Assembly (NCBI GenBank): GCA_017390475.1
Contig: JAFPBO010000031.1
Location: 124,001-188,000, forward strand
Reading direction: 5' to 3'
Source: Loktanella sp.
GTDB lineage: Bacteria > Pseudomonadota > Alphaproteobacteria > Rhodobacterales > Rhodobacteraceae
Length of the DNA stretch: 64,000 bases
Part shown: positions 25,799 through 35,668 of the stretch, one piece after another
Numbering within the stretch: the stretch's first letter is position 1
Layout of the letters: every line of letters starts with the position of its first letter
Position numbers and translations under genes: made by a program
Notes under the pieces: generated by a model
Databases searched by the model: none
What the model saw: only the letters and a program-made list of their open reading frames with translations
What the model was told of the DNA's origin: nothing

Positions 25799-26410
25799 AT
25801 GGCTTATTTCAAAATCTTTGCAGCCGCCGTTCTGGGCGTCACGTTGGCCGCACCGGCAATGGCCGCGACGGTCAGTTGCAACGCGAATATTGAAGGACAG
25901 CCCTACCAGATCTTCTACGACGATTCAGAACCCTATTATTCGTCGTTCAGGGAACGCATATTCAGCCGCAACACCTGCCCCGGCGCGGTTGTCGTCGCCT
26001 TTCTGACACCAGAGCTGACGCCCGAGGAACGGCAGGTGTTCTGTTCCAACTATGATTCAAGCACCCGCAGCCATTCGATGCCCGCCGAAGGGCGGCGCGA
26101 TGCCTATGGACGTTGCGTGGAACCGTCGCGCACCTGTCGCGTGGTGAACACGACGCGCGATCAGGCAATGAACTTGGTGGGCCTGGGCGAAGAGGTCGAA
26201 GATGCCACCGTGACCAGCCGCCTGTCATCGACCGTCTCTGCCGTGACGCATAGCTCCGGTGCGATGGTGCTGTCAGGCACATCCAGCACGATTACGGGTC
26301 TGCTGTCCTCTGCGGGCGCTGCCGTTGGTGCGCCTGTCATGTTGGCGGGGGCGGCAGCGAGCGTTGTCGTCATTGGCGGCGCGGTCTATCTTTGCAGTGA
26401 CGAAGATTGA
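25799..26410 (+). CDS. Exported hypothetical protein
   Basis: About 203 residues with a Sec signal (FKIFAAAVLGVTLAAPAMAA), six or more Cys in the mature part suggesting disulfides, and a hydrophobic Gly/Ala stretch near the C-terminus (about 165-197) that could span a membrane. The family is not recognised. It starts 28 bp after the transglycosylase gene and may be cotranscribed with it. ATG 25796 is equally possible. Confidence 0.75.
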   Translation: MAYFKIFAAAVLGVTLAAPAMAATVSCNANIEGQPYQIFYDDSEPYYSSFRERIFSRNTCPGAVVVAFLTPELTPEERQVFCSNYDSSTRSHSMPAEGRRDAYGRCVEPSRTCRVVNTTRDQAMNLVGLGEEVEDATVTSRLSSTVSAVTHSSGAMVLSGTSSTITGLLSSAGAAVGAPVMLAGAAASVVVIGGAVYLCSDED

Positions 26411-26492
26411 TATCGAAACGGCTGTGCAGTCTGCCCGGCAATTGACGTGATGCTATGTCCGCTCCATGATGACGCATGCAATGAGGTCGGGC

Positions 26493-27122
26493 ATGTACGT
26501 TCCAAAACATTTTGAACAGGTCAGCGCCGAGGCGATTGCCGCCATCATCACGGATGCACCGCTGGCATGTATCGTCGCGCAGACCGATGCCGGGTTGATC
26601 GCCAATCACCTGCCGCTGTTGCGGACGCCGAAAGGCGAACTTGTCGGGCATGTCGCATCCGGGAATGACATGCACCGCATGATCGCCGACGGACAGGAGG
26701 TGCTGGCAATATTCCGGCGTGATGATGCCTATATCTCTCCTAACTTCTATCCGACAAAGCAGGACCATCACCGCCACGTGCCAACTTGGAATTATGAAGT
26801 TGTCCATGTCCATGGCACGGTCCGCTTTCAACATGATGATCATGCGAAACGCGCCGCCGTCGGTCTGTTGACGCGGGATCACGAACATCGGCTGAACGGT
26901 GCCGATGCATGGCGGATGGCAGACGCACCAGCAGACTACATCGACCAGATGCTGGGCGAAATCGTTGCCTTCAGAATAGCTGTGACAAGAATTCTGGCAA
27001 AGTCAAAGCTGAGCCAGAACCGGGACGCCCGTGACTATCAGGGTGTTGTCGACGGACTGCGGTCCTGTGGTAAGGCCGCTATGGCCGAAAGAATGGCCGC
27101 ACTTAGTACTGACAACCGTTAG
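26493..27122 (+). CDS. PaiB-like FMN-binding protein
   Basis: About 209 residues with the PaiB hallmarks: MYVPKHFEQ start, NHLPLLR, GHVASGNDMHR, and YISPNFYPTKQDHHRHVPTW. PaiB in Bacillus was described as a negative regulator of sporulation and degradative enzymes. Elsewhere these are flavin- or heme-binding split-barrel proteins of unclear role. The ATG at 26493 matches the family start; one at 26466 would add nine residues. Confidence 0.9.
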   Translation: MYVPKHFEQVSAEAIAAIITDAPLACIVAQTDAGLIANHLPLLRTPKGELVGHVASGNDMHRMIADGQEVLAIFRRDDAYISPNFYPTKQDHHRHVPTWNYEVVHVHGTVRFQHDDHAKRAAVGLLTRDHEHRLNGADAWRMADAPADYIDQMLGEIVAFRIAVTRILAKSKLSQNRDARDYQGVVDGLRSCGKAAMAERMAALSTDNR

Positions 27123-27192
27123 CCGGATATCTAGCCAAGAAACAGACTGAAGCAAAGAGCCGGACGACCCTGACGGGCCGTTCTTGATCCGT

Positions 27193-27801
27193 TCAGTCGA
27201 AACCGCGTCGGCGCATTTCAGCACCGATGTTGAACATGATGTCGCCGATAGTTCCACCCGTCTGAAGGTCATTCAGGATCAACGTGGTTTCACTGCCCAT
27301 GTCATCGGTGATAATCCATTGCCGCAGCTCGACTGGATTGGCGGTGAAGACCATCTGGATATTGCCATATTGCGGGTTTTCCGGGTCCTGCGCAGTCACA
27401 GTTGTTGTGGTGCCGTCCGATGTCGTACCGGTCACCATGCGGGCTGCAGTCAAATCTACATTGCGTTGCAGGATGATGTTCAGGGGGGTCTGGTTCAACG
27501 GATAACGATCCGGTCCGGCGTTGGAGCGTGGATCGAAGATCGCCAACTGTCCTCCGCTGGCGAGGACCAGCGATTCCTCTGGCGGGTTATATTCAAACCG
27601 GATCCGTCCCGGCCGTTTGATATATATCTGGCCGGTGGACAGGGTGCCATCAGCATTGATCTGAGTAAATCCGCCCTGGGCTGTCTGCAACTGGTTAAGA
27701 TATTCGGAAATCTGCGGCAATGTCAGCTGCTGCGCCGAGGCGGCAACCGCATAGACTGACAGGGCGAAGGTCAGAAAGAAGGAGATGATGCGCTTTTTCA
27801 T
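27193..27801 (-). CDS. lolA: Outer-membrane lipoprotein carrier LolA
   Basis: A 202-residue periplasmic chaperone with a signal peptide (IISFFLTFALSVYAVAASAQ). LolA-fold features include GTLSTGQIYIKRPGRIRFEY, SGGQLAIFDPRSN, and IQMVFTANPVELRQWIITDD. It shuttles lipoproteins from LolCDE to the outer membrane. In many Rhodobacteraceae it sits downstream of ftsK, which is not in this order here. Confidence 0.93.
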   Translation of the reverse strand: MKKRIISFFLTFALSVYAVAASAQQLTLPQISEYLNQLQTAQGGFTQINADGTLSTGQIYIKRPGRIRFEYNPPEESLVLASGGQLAIFDPRSNAGPDRYPLNQTPLNIILQRNVDLTAARMVTGTTSDGTTTTVTAQDPENPQYGNIQMVFTANPVELRQWIITDDMGSETTLILNDLQTGGTIGDIMFNIGAEMRRRGFD

Positions 27802-28040
27802 ATGCTCTACCTAAGTAACGTCGAGGGCTTTTGCACCCTGTTGATGCCAGCCACAACAGCATGTGAACGTACGCTAAGCGATATCATGCCGGATGTTTCC
27901 CGATAACGGCTGCAAAGCCGGCGCCTGACCAAGCAGCATAACATCGCCCAATGCGCGTTATTCGACAGAGCGCAGATGCAGATGCAGATGCGTGACGGCT
28001 CGCGCGTCAGCGGCAACAGCTGCGAGGTCTGGCCCAGCCG

Positions 28041-28949
28041 TCATCCATGATTTGCCTGCCATGCCGCATAGGCCGCGCCGCGCGCGCCACTGACCGCCCC
28101 GCCAGCTGCCCGCAGGATCACCGGCGCGGAAAAACCCGCCAGCTGTGCCCGTGCTGTGGCAGCCGTCAGATCGTCCACCAGACCTGCAATATCGGACATG
28201 CCGCCACCCAATACGATACAATCGGGATCAAAGGTCAGCGTCAGCACCGTGATCAGGTCGGCGGTCAGGGCACACCAGATATGCCAAGCGGCCTGCATCT
28301 GCGGGTCGGTGCCGCGGGTCGCCACAATCTGCGGCGCGGTCAGATCGGCGCCGCTGGTTACCTTTGCGATCCGGGCCAGCCCCGCGCCGCTGATCAAGGT
28401 TTCGATACAGCCACGCCTGCCACAGACACAGTCCAGCACCGGGAGATTGTATTGCTGCACCAGATGAGCTGGAGCGGCGACATGTCCGACCTCGCCGCCG
28501 ATCCCGCTTGCACCGACCTGCAAGATGCCGTTGTGCACAAATCCACCGCCGACCCCAGTACCCAGTACCAGCGCAAAGACCCCGTGAAAAACGCTGCCCG
28601 CCCCAAAGACCGATTCAGACAGGGCTAATGCGCGGCTGTCGTTCAGATAGGTGACGGGTCGCGCAAGCGCTGACCCCAGATCGGCCGGCAAAGTCTGGCC
28701 ATTCGCCACCAGATTGGCAGCCAGCACCCGCCCGTCGCGTGGATTGACCGCGCCCGCCGCGCCGATCCCCACTGGCAGCGACGACCCTGCCAGCGCATCG
28801 GCCCACGCGACTAGCTCTATCAGAGCCGCCAGCAATGCCGGATAGCTATCGGGGGTTGCCACCCGCTTGCGATCGACCGATGTCCAGCTGGCATCAAAAA
28901 CCTGCGCTTCGATCTTTGTCCCGCCCAGGTCCAGGCCAAGCGCGATCAT
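28041..28949 (-). CDS. ROK-family sugar kinase
   Basis: About 302 residues of the ROK class. The phosphate-1 motif is GLDLGGTKIEAQVFD, the second ATP motif is ALVLGTGVGGGFV, and the zinc site is the HVAAPAH to CVCGRRGCIE segment (ROK HxnCxCGxxGCxE). It phosphorylates a hexose such as N-acetylglucosamine, fructose or glucose; the exact substrate cannot be read from sequence. Start at ATG 28949 (MIALGLDLGGT). No sugar transporter adjoins it. Confidence 0.9.
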   Translation of the reverse strand: MIALGLDLGGTKIEAQVFDASWTSVDRKRVATPDSYPALLAALIELVAWADALAGSSLPVGIGAAGAVNPRDGRVLAANLVANGQTLPADLGSALARPVTYLNDSRALALSESVFGAGSVFHGVFALVLGTGVGGGFVHNGILQVGASGIGGEVGHVAAPAHLVQQYNLPVLDCVCGRRGCIETLISGAGLARIAKVTSGADLTAPQIVATRGTDPQMQAAWHIWCALTADLITVLTLTFDPDCIVLGGGMSDIAGLVDDLTAATARAQLAGFSAPVILRAAGGAVSGARGAAYAAWQANHG

Positions 28950-29047
28950 CGCGCAGCGCACAGGCAACAGAGGTGAAAAAGGCGTATCATAGACACGAGT
29001 GATGCCGCAAAGCGCTGCACGCATCAAGCGCGGCTTGCTGGTACTTT

Positions 29048-29278
29048 CTACTTGATCCAGATTTCGACCCGGCCCAACGCAGGGCCGTCAACGAGACTAA
29101 CGTGACTGTCGTAGCAGGTCGCATGGGACACTGCACCAAAGCCTAGCGTCGACACAATCAGAGTATTGTCTGCCAGAACAGCAAATGCAAAACCGCTGAA
29201 AGCGGTAGCAACCTGATCTTCGGCGCGCGCCGATGTTTCGATGGTATCCTGCGGCCCGACGGCACTGCCAGCAAACTG
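29048..29278 (-). pseudogene. Possible C-terminal remnant of an exported protein
   Basis: The 557 bp between the ROK kinase and ttcA hold no complete gene. One minus-strand frame of 77 codons between two stops (29048-29278) lacks a start but has protein-like composition, ending GRVEIWIK. It may be the tail of a decayed gene. The rest (29279-29506) shows nothing I can name. Confidence 0.25.
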
Positions 29279-29506
29279 TTAAAGGTCACCGATCACTCCG
29301 GAAACGGCCTTGTGACACCCGCAACACCGATGGCACCCCGCCTGGATACAAACCCGAGGAAAATTTTGATGATCGAAAGGATTTGTCGGTTTGGTTTGCC
29401 GGAAAGCAGTATTTGCTTGTCCGGCCATACTGAAAGCATAGCAGATTTTTCGGTCAATGCGGGGTTGCACCGCATGCGGTAGTTTCGGAAACCGGGTGAT
29501 GGATCG

Positions 29507-30370
29507 TCAGGTCGGGGTGAAATCCTCTTTGACCGATCCGGTTGAAAGCCCTGCAAAATCAAACAGCTTCGGGTCCAGCAGATGCGAAGGTCGCGCGTTC
29601 ATTAGCGACCTGAACATCACCTGCCTGCGTCCAGGGCTGTTGCGTTCCCAGCCATCGAGGATTTGTTTGACTTGCTGACGCTGCAGCCCGTCTTGCGATC
29701 CGCATAGGTCACATGGAATGATCGGATACTGCATCGCCTGCGCGAATTTTTCGCAATCGACCTCGGCCACATGCGCCAGCGGGCGGTAAAGGAACAAATC
29801 TCCTTCTTCATTCACGAGCTTTGGCGGCATGGTTGCAAGGCGACCGCCATGGAACAGGTTCATGAAAAAGGTTTCAAGGATATCGTCGCGGTGATGCCCC
29901 AGCACAACGGCGGAGCAGCCTTCCTCGCGCGCGATCCGATAGAGATTGCCACGCCGCAACCGGGAACAGAGCGCGCAAAATGTCCGTCCTGCGGGGACCT
30001 TGTCGATCACGATTGAATAGGTGTCCTGATATTCGATCCGGTGCGGGACGGACATGCGTTCCAGAAATTCGGGCAGGACTGTCGCGGGAAATCCGGGCTG
30101 GCCCTGATCCAGGTTGCAGGCCAGCAGATCGACCGGCAGCAAGCCGCGCCATTTCAACTCGTACAGCACGGCGAGCAATGTATAGGAATCCTTCCCACCC
30201 GAAAGACAGACCAGCCATTTCGGTTGGGTTCCATCACTGCGCCGCTCGATCATGGCGTATTGTTCAATCGCCTCTCGGGTCTGGCGCACGATCCGTTTGC
30301 GGAGTTTTTTGAACTCCGTCGTGGTCGGTGCGCCCTCGAACAGCGGGTGTATTTCGGTTTCATCCAGCAT
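29507..30370 (-). CDS. ttcA: tRNA 2-thiocytidine biosynthesis protein TtcA
   Basis: A 287-residue TtcA that thiolates C32 of certain tRNAs using ATP and an iron-sulfur cluster. The PP-loop is [13 protein letters not shown]; cluster Cys pairs are [11 protein letters not shown] and CDLCGSQ; it also has [10 protein letters not shown]. The start [13 protein letters not shown] is complete. It is a single gene, divergent from the DUF3833 gene. Confidence 0.96.
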   Translation of the reverse strand: MLDETEIHPLFEGAPTTTEFKKLRKRIVRQTREAIEQYAMIERRSDGTQPKWLVCLSGGKDSYTLLAVLYELKWRGLLPVDLLACNLDQGQPGFPATVLPEFLERMSVPHRIEYQDTYSIVIDKVPAGRTFCALCSRLRRGNLYRIAREEGCSAVVLGHHRDDILETFFMNLFHGGRLATMPPKLVNEEGDLFLYRPLAHVAEVDCEKFAQAMQYPIIPCDLCGSQDGLQRQQVKQILDGWERNSPGRRQVMFRSLMNARPSHLLDPKLFDFAGLSTGSVKEDFTPT

Positions 30371-30460
30371 GGGGCAGGATATGGCAGATGATGACAGCCC
30401 TGCCTAGAGGCATCCGAACAGGCTCACGCGCCGTATCAGACTTAAACCGGAGTTTGTTTC

Positions 30461-31000
30461 ATGATGCGCCTGATTGCGTTTGCCACCCTCATCTTTCTTG
30501 CAGCCTGCACCGCCAAGCCATCATTCGACGATCCCACGTTGAGCGACCGGCAACTGAACCTTGAAGAGTTCTTTGACGGTGACTTTGTTGCCTATGGTCA
30601 GTTTCAGGATATCCTTGGCACCGTCAGACGCAGCTTTGTCGTCACCATCGCAGGCGAATGGGACGGTGAAAGGCTGCGGCTGGTCGAGGATTTTGTTTAT
30701 GAGGACGGATCGACCGAACAACGCATCTGGACCTTGGTCAAGACTGGCGCCGACACTTGGGAAGGCAGCGCCCCCGGCGTGATCGGTACCGCGACCGGAC
30801 GTGAACAGGACAATAGGTTCAATTGGCAATATGAGATCGACCTGCCGATCCCATCAGCCGATGGCACGACCGACACATTGCGCGTCACCTTCGATGACTG
30901 GATGTGGCTGCTGACCGAAGACCGGTTGCTGAACATCGCTTATGTCAAACGCTTCGGGTTCGATATCGGGACGGTCACGATTTCATTTGAGAAGTTGTAA
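30461..31000 (+). CDS. DUF3833 family lipoprotein
   Basis: A 179-residue protein with a lipoprotein signal (LIAFATLIFLAACTAKP, lipobox Cys about 16). DUF3833 features include LEEFFDGDFVAYGQFQD, TVRRSFVV, and FDDWMWLLTEDRLLN. The function is unknown; related proteins often sit by outer-membrane lipid or chalcone isomerase-like genes. It ends directly before a strong double hairpin. Confidence 0.85.
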   Translation: MMRLIAFATLIFLAACTAKPSFDDPTLSDRQLNLEEFFDGDFVAYGQFQDILGTVRRSFVVTIAGEWDGERLRLVEDFVYEDGSTEQRIWTLVKTGADTWEGSAPGVIGTATGREQDNRFNWQYEIDLPIPSADGTTDTLRVTFDDWMWLLTEDRLLNIAYVKRFGFDIGTVTISFEKL

Positions 31001-31061
31001 CAAGAAATTTCGACGAAATTTCTTGGTGGAGTGAAGATTTTTTGGCAAAAAATCTTCACTC
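31001..31061. terminator. Two consecutive perfect hairpins, bidirectional terminator
   Basis: The first is CAAGAAATTTC-GAC-GAAATTTCTTG (31001-31025). The second has 15-base arms around GGC (31029-31061), including an A/T-run on both strands, so it can act in either direction. They separate the convergent DUF3833 and yidD genes, and the yidD stop codon lies inside the second stem. Confidence 0.75.
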
Positions 31062-31277
31062 TGGAACGTTGTCAATTCCAGTGCCCCCCCATGGGTTGCA
31101 GCGCAGAATACGGCGGATCGTCAGGTAACCACCTTTAAGCGCGCCATGTTTCTCCAGAGCCTCCAGCGCATAGGCCGAACATGTCGGGTGATACCGGCAA
31201 TTAAATCCGACCCAGGGCGAAAAGATCAGCCGATAGGCGCGCACCGGCAGTGACAGGATATAGGCGAAGGGCGTCAT
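31056..31277 (-). CDS. yidD: Membrane protein insertion efficiency factor YidD
   Basis: A 73-residue YidD with the family core LPVRAYRLIFSPWVGFNCRY, HPTCSAYALEAL, and RRILRCNPWGGTG. It assists YidC-dependent insertion at the inner membrane. It overlaps the rnpA end by four bases in the conserved rpmH-rnpA-yidD cluster. Its stop codon falls within the terminator hairpin. Confidence 0.95.
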   Translation of the reverse strand: MTPFAYILSLPVRAYRLIFSPWVGFNCRYHPTCSAYALEALEKHGALKGGYLTIRRILRCNPWGGTGIDNVPE

Positions 31278-31666
31278 CCATGCACCCTGCGCAAGGCCCG
31301 CCGTAGATCGGCGACCAGCGTATCAAAGGGCAATGTTGTAGTCATCTCGTGCCGTCCGACCAGCACATAATCCCAACCGTCACGCCCATATTCGGGAAGG
31401 ACAAGCCTTGCCACTTCGCGTAACCGCCGCTTGGCGCGATTACGGGCGACGGCATTGCCAACTTTCTTGGAACAGGTGAAACCGACGCGCAGGCCGTTTG
31501 CCTCACCTTCGGCACGTTTGCGTGCTTGCAGGTGAATGCCGGACGTGCCTTGCCGCAGCGCATGCGAGGCGCGGACAAAATCGGCGCGTTTGGTAAGGAT
31601 CTTCAGACAAACGCAAACCGCCGGAAGCCCTGTATCAGGCGCAACCGGCGGTTTCAAAACGCTCAA
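31274..31666 (-). CDS. rnpA: Ribonuclease P protein component
   Basis: The protein subunit of RNase P, with the family motif VGNAVARNRAKRRLREVAR and start of fold LTKRADFVRA. The longest frame begins at 31849, but that covers rpmH in another frame, so the start must be downstream. TTG at 31666 (about 131 residues) or 31657 fits family length. It lies between rpmH and yidD. Confidence 0.9.
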   Translation of the reverse strand: MSVLKPPVAPDTGLPAVCVCLKILTKRADFVRASHALRQGTSGIHLQARKRAEGEANGLRVGFTCSKKVGNAVARNRAKRRLREVARLVLPEYGRDGWDYVLVGRHEMTTTLPFDTLVADLRRALRRVHG

Positions 31667-31680
31667 GTCGAAAGCAGCGC

Positions 31681-31815
31681 TTACGCGCTCAGCTTTGCAC
31701 GGCCTTTGGCGCGGCGTGCGTTCAGGATCTTGCGACCTGCCTTGGTCGCCATCCGTGCGCGAAAGCCGTGGCGGTTCTTGCGAACGCGGTTCGATGGTTG
31801 GAACGTACGCTTCAT
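31681..31815 (-). CDS. rpmH: 50S ribosomal protein L34
   Basis: A 44-residue L34: [20 protein letters not shown], then [15 protein letters not shown]. The ATG at 31815 has GGAGGA just upstream (CGGAGGACACGCG). It is the first gene of the rpmH-rnpA-yidD operon; the 231 bp upstream to the next gene hold its promoter and that of the divergent gene. Confidence 0.97.
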   Translation of the reverse strand: MKRTFQPSNRVRKNRHGFRARMATKAGRKILNARRAKGRAKLSA

Positions 31816-32046
31816 CGCGTGTCCTCCGGTTGAAGGCCAAACCCTGCACAGGATTCGAGGCCGTACTACATTTCAGACTTGCTCCTTAGAGGGGGTGTTG
31901 CCCTGTGTCAACGCGCTTGACCCAAGATTTCTGGCGCTGCCGACTGAAACATCCCCACACGTCCCATCAATGCGGCGTGATACGGCTATCGCGAGTGGCA
32001 TATTGCGGGCATCAAGACACTTATAGCCCATACTTGGAGGCAATCG

Positions 32047-32769
32047 ATGCCTGAAACATCTGAAAATACGCTGGTCCGCAAGCTGCCGCTGCTGATCATC
32101 GTGATCGTTGCAGTGGCGGGCGCGATTTATCTGCGTGACTACCTGACCTTTCAGGCGCTGGCCGACAATCGTGAAGCTTTGCTGGCCTTTCGCGATGCCA
32201 ATTATATGGTCACAGTACTAGCCTTTATCGCCGCTTACATCGTGATCGTCGCATTTTCCTTGCCGGGGGCCACGATTGCGACGCTGACCGGCGGCTTTCT
32301 CTTCGCCACATTTCCGGGGGCCTTGTTTAACGTCATCGGTGCCACAATCGGTGCGATGATCATCTTTCAAGCTGCGCGTTGGGGCCTTGGCGAAAAACTG
32401 GCGACCAAGATGCAAGCCTCTGACGGAACAGTCAAACGCATCAAGGATGGCATCGATGCCAATCAATGGGAAATGCTGTTCCTGATCCGTCTGGTCCCTG
32501 CTGTGCCATTCTTTGTCGCCAATCTGGTACCCGCACTAGTCGGCGTGCCGCTGGTGCGCTTCGCAATCACCACGTTTCTGGGGATCATCCCCGGCAGCGT
32601 AGTCTATACGTCGGTCGGGGCCGGGCTGGGCGAGGTATTTGCCCGCGGCGAGACCCCCAACCTTGGCATCATCTTTGAACCCGCAATATTGCTGCCTATC
32701 CTCGGGCTCTGTGTGCTGGCGGCCCTCCCTATCGTCATCAAGGCCCTGCGTGGCAAGAAAGGTCTATAA
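32047..32769 (+). CDS. TVP38/TMEM64 family membrane protein
   Basis: A 240-residue DedA-superfamily membrane protein. Hydrophobic segments lie at about 12-28, 50-75, 80-110, 145-190 and 210-232. The family core is LPGATIATLTGGFLFATFPG, with FLIRLVPAVPFFVANL. Such proteins probably move or flip lipids. The ribosome binding site is TTGGAGG. The flavoprotein gene follows three bases after its stop, a pairing that recurs in many bacteria. Confidence 0.92.
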   Translation: MPETSENTLVRKLPLLIIVIVAVAGAIYLRDYLTFQALADNREALLAFRDANYMVTVLAFIAAYIVIVAFSLPGATIATLTGGFLFATFPGALFNVIGATIGAMIIFQAARWGLGEKLATKMQASDGTVKRIKDGIDANQWEMLFLIRLVPAVPFFVANLVPALVGVPLVRFAITTFLGIIPGSVVYTSVGAGLGEVFARGETPNLGIIFEPAILLPILGLCVLAALPIVIKALRGKKGL

Positions 32770-32772
32770 ATC

Positions 32773-34191
32773 ATGAACCGGATCAAGACGGATATCTGCA
32801 TCATCGGCGCAGGCTCTGCCGGATTATCAGTAGCCGCGGGCGCTGTGCAGATGGGTGCGAAAGTCGTGCTGATCGAAGGCCATAAGATGGGCGGAGATTG
32901 CCTGAACTATGGCTGTGTGCCGTCCAAGGCGCTGATCGCCTCGGCCAAACAGGCCTATGCGATGGGGCATGGCGCGCCTTTAGGCATCGCCGCGGCCCAG
33001 CCGCAGGTGGATTACGCCGCGACCAAGGAACATATCGCCGATGTCATCGCGACCATCGCGCCGGTAGACAGCGTTGAACGGTTTGAAGGGCTGGGCGTGC
33101 AGGTCATTCAGGATTTTGCCCGTTTCATTTCTAAAACCGAAGTGCAGGCTGGTGACACGATCATCACCGCCCGCCGGTTTGTCGTGGCGACAGGGTCGGG
33201 CCCTTTGGTGCCGCCGATTCCCGGACTGGCGGATGTGACCTATTATACCAACGAAACCCTGTTCGATCTTCGCGACAAACCCGATCATCTGATCATCATT
33301 GGCGGCGGTCCGATCGGGATGGAAATGGCGCAGGCGCACAGGCGGTTGGGCTGCGAGGTGACGGTCATTGAGGGGGCCAAGGCGCTTGGCAAGGACGATC
33401 CCGAAACGGCTGCCATCGTGCTGGATAGATTGCGCGCCGAAGGCGTCACGATCATCGAGGATGCACAGGCCGACAAGGTCAGCAGCACAGGTGACCAGAT
33501 CACCGTCCATACGCCAAAAGGCGCGATTACCGGATCACATCTGCTGATCGCCGTCGGACGCAAAGTGAATACCGACAAGCTGGATCTGGACAAGGGCAGC
33601 ATCGCGCATAATGGCAAAGGTCTGAAAGTCGGCCCCAATCTGCGTTCTGTCACCAATCGCCGCGTCTATGCTGCCGGTGACGTCGCGGGCGGGCTACAAT
33701 TCACACATGTGGCAGGCTATCATGCGAGCGTGCTGATCCGGTCGCTGGTCCTTGGCCTGCCGTCAAAACAACGCACCGACCATATCCCATGGGCCACCTA
33801 TACCGACCCCGAACTGGCGCAGGTCGGCCTGACCGAGGTACAGGCAAAAAAACAATATGGACCAAAGCTGGAAGTGATCCGCTTTGACTTTCACCACAAT
33901 GACCGGCTGATTGCCGAACGCAAGACCAAGGGGCTGGTCAAGGTCATGGTCGCGAAAGGCAGACCAGTCGGCGTATCAATGGCAGGCCCGATGGCGGGTG
34001 AACTGATCGGGATGTGGGCGATGGCCATCGCCAACCGGATGAAAATGTCTGCCATCGCCACCACAGTTTTGCCCTATCCCACCGTAAGTGAGGTTAACAA
34101 ACGCGCTGCAGGTGCTTACTTTAGCCCAAGACTTTTTGAAAACCCCACTGTAAAGCGGGTTGTGGGTCTTGTGCAGCGGTGGTTGCCATGA
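32773..34191 (+). CDS. Mercuric reductase/lipoamide dehydrogenase-like flavoprotein
   Basis: A 472-residue class I pyridine nucleotide-disulfide oxidoreductase. FAD motif CIIGAGSAGLSVAAGA; redox-active Cys pair in GGDCLNYGCVPSKAL; NAD motif IIIGGGPIGMEMAQAH; second FAD motif VYAAGDVAGG. The C-terminal dimerisation domain lacks the vicinal Cys pair expected of true MerA, and no mer genes adjoin it. The coupling to a TVP38-type membrane protein suggests a membrane-redox role. Confidence 0.92.
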   Translation: MNRIKTDICIIGAGSAGLSVAAGAVQMGAKVVLIEGHKMGGDCLNYGCVPSKALIASAKQAYAMGHGAPLGIAAAQPQVDYAATKEHIADVIATIAPVDSVERFEGLGVQVIQDFARFISKTEVQAGDTIITARRFVVATGSGPLVPPIPGLADVTYYTNETLFDLRDKPDHLIIIGGGPIGMEMAQAHRRLGCEVTVIEGAKALGKDDPETAAIVLDRLRAEGVTIIEDAQADKVSSTGDQITVHTPKGAITGSHLLIAVGRKVNTDKLDLDKGSIAHNGKGLKVGPNLRSVTNRRVYAAGDVAGGLQFTHVAGYHASVLIRSLVLGLPSKQRTDHIPWATYTDPELAQVGLTEVQAKKQYGPKLEVIRFDFHHNDRLIAERKTKGLVKVMVAKGRPVGVSMAGPMAGELIGMWAMAIANRMKMSAIATTVLPYPTVSEVNKRAAGAYFSPRLFENPTVKRVVGLVQRWLP

Positions 34192-34206
34192 CCTCAGCGA
34201 GGCAGG

Positions 34207-35607
34207 ATGATCAATTCTCTTTCAGGACGATTTCTGATCCTTACGATCATCTTCGTGATGATCGCAGAAATTTTCATTTTTGTACCCTCGGTCGCCCGAT
34301 TCCGCGAAGACTATCTGCTCGCACGGCTTGAACGCGCACAGATCGCATCGCTGGCGACAGAAACTGATGCCATGATCAGCCCCGCGCTGGAAGCAGAGCT
34401 GTTGCGTAATGCCGAGGTTTTCAACGTCGTCTTGCGCCGTGACGAAGTCCGGCAACTGGCACTTTCATCACCGATTCCCAAACCGATCAGCGCAACCTAT
34501 GACATGCGCGCGCCCTCTGGTCTGGTGTTGATCGCGGATGCGTTGCGCACCCTGGTGCAATCAGAGGACCGGATTATCCGTGTGATCGGCAACCCGGTGC
34601 GGGATGGTGGCCTGTTGATAGAGGTCACGATGGATGAACGTCCGCTACAGGCGGCGATGCGTGAATTCGGGCGCAACATCCTGATTTTGTCAGCCTTTAT
34701 TTCGGTCATGACCGCCAGCTTGCTGTTCTTTTCGGTTCAGATCCTGCTGGTCCGCCCGATCAAGGGCGTCGTGGGCCATATGCAGAATTATGCCAAAGCG
34801 CCCGAAGACGCCCGCCAGATCATCACCCCCAGCGCAAAGGTGCGCGAATTACGTGACGCCGAAGTCGCGCTGCAAATGATGCAGACTCAGCTGACTGGCG
34901 CATTGCGACAAAAGGAACGGCTGGCGCAATTGGGTGGCGCGGTGGCCAAGGTCAGCCACGATCTGCGCAATATCATGACTTCGGCACAGCTGTTCACCGA
35001 CCGGATCGGCGGGTCGGCTGATCCGCTGGTACAACGTATGGCACCGAAACTGGTGAATTCGATCACCCGCGCGGTCAATCTCTGCGAAACCACGCTAGCC
35101 TTTGGCCGGGTTGATGAGCCTGCCCCGGCCTTGTCGCGCGTGAACCTTGCTCTGCTCGTCGAGGACGTGATCGACAGCGAGCGTTTGGCCGCAGGCGATT
35201 ACCCCTTGTCCTTCGCCGAAGATATCCCCGCCACCATGACCCTGCGCGCCGATGGCGAACAATTGTATCGTGTGATCTTTAACCTTGTGCGCAATGCGCG
35301 GCAGGCGATCATGGCCACAGGTGAACCCGGCGAAATAGGCCTACGCGCGGAAGAGGATGAATTGGTCTGGCGCCTGACCGTCAGCGACACCGGTCCGGGC
35401 ATGCCGCAAAAAGCCCAGGAACACCTGTTTCAACCCTTTCAGGGCGGCGTGCGCAAAGGCGGCGCAGGTCTGGGCCTGGTGATCGCCGCCGATCTGATCC
35501 GGGGTCATGGTGGCCGGTTGGAATTACTGGAGACCAGCGACAAAGGTACGACCTTTGTTATCCAACTGCCAAAAGCTGACCTGGCACTGGCGGATGCAAC
35601 GCAATAG
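34207..35607 (+). CDS. Sensor histidine kinase
   Basis: A 466-residue membrane kinase. Transmembrane helices lie at about 8-28 and 158-180, flanking a periplasmic sensor. A HAMP-like linker follows, then HisKA with the phospho-acceptor His about 251 in KVSHDLRNIMTS, and HATPase_c (NLVRNARQAI N-box, DTGPGMP, GGAGLGLVIA). No response regulator adjoins it, so the partner is elsewhere. It follows the flavoprotein gene by 15 bp. Confidence 0.93.
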   Translation: MINSLSGRFLILTIIFVMIAEIFIFVPSVARFREDYLLARLERAQIASLATETDAMISPALEAELLRNAEVFNVVLRRDEVRQLALSSPIPKPISATYDMRAPSGLVLIADALRTLVQSEDRIIRVIGNPVRDGGLLIEVTMDERPLQAAMREFGRNILILSAFISVMTASLLFFSVQILLVRPIKGVVGHMQNYAKAPEDARQIITPSAKVRELRDAEVALQMMQTQLTGALRQKERLAQLGGAVAKVSHDLRNIMTSAQLFTDRIGGSADPLVQRMAPKLVNSITRAVNLCETTLAFGRVDEPAPALSRVNLALLVEDVIDSERLAAGDYPLSFAEDIPATMTLRADGEQLYRVIFNLVRNARQAIMATGEPGEIGLRAEEDELVWRLTVSDTGPGMPQKAQEHLFQPFQGGVRKGGAGLGLVIAADLIRGHGGRLELLETSDKGTTFVIQLPKADLALADATQ

Positions 35608-35668
35608 CCAAGAAATCCGTTTTGCCCCTTGCATCACCGCGGCACTGAGTCTAAACGCACCGTCACGC

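Noticed and set aside
32773-34191. Mercury resistance gene merA
   Set aside because: It lacks the C-terminal vicinal Cys pair and has no merR, merT or merP neighbours; it is a related flavoprotein reductase.
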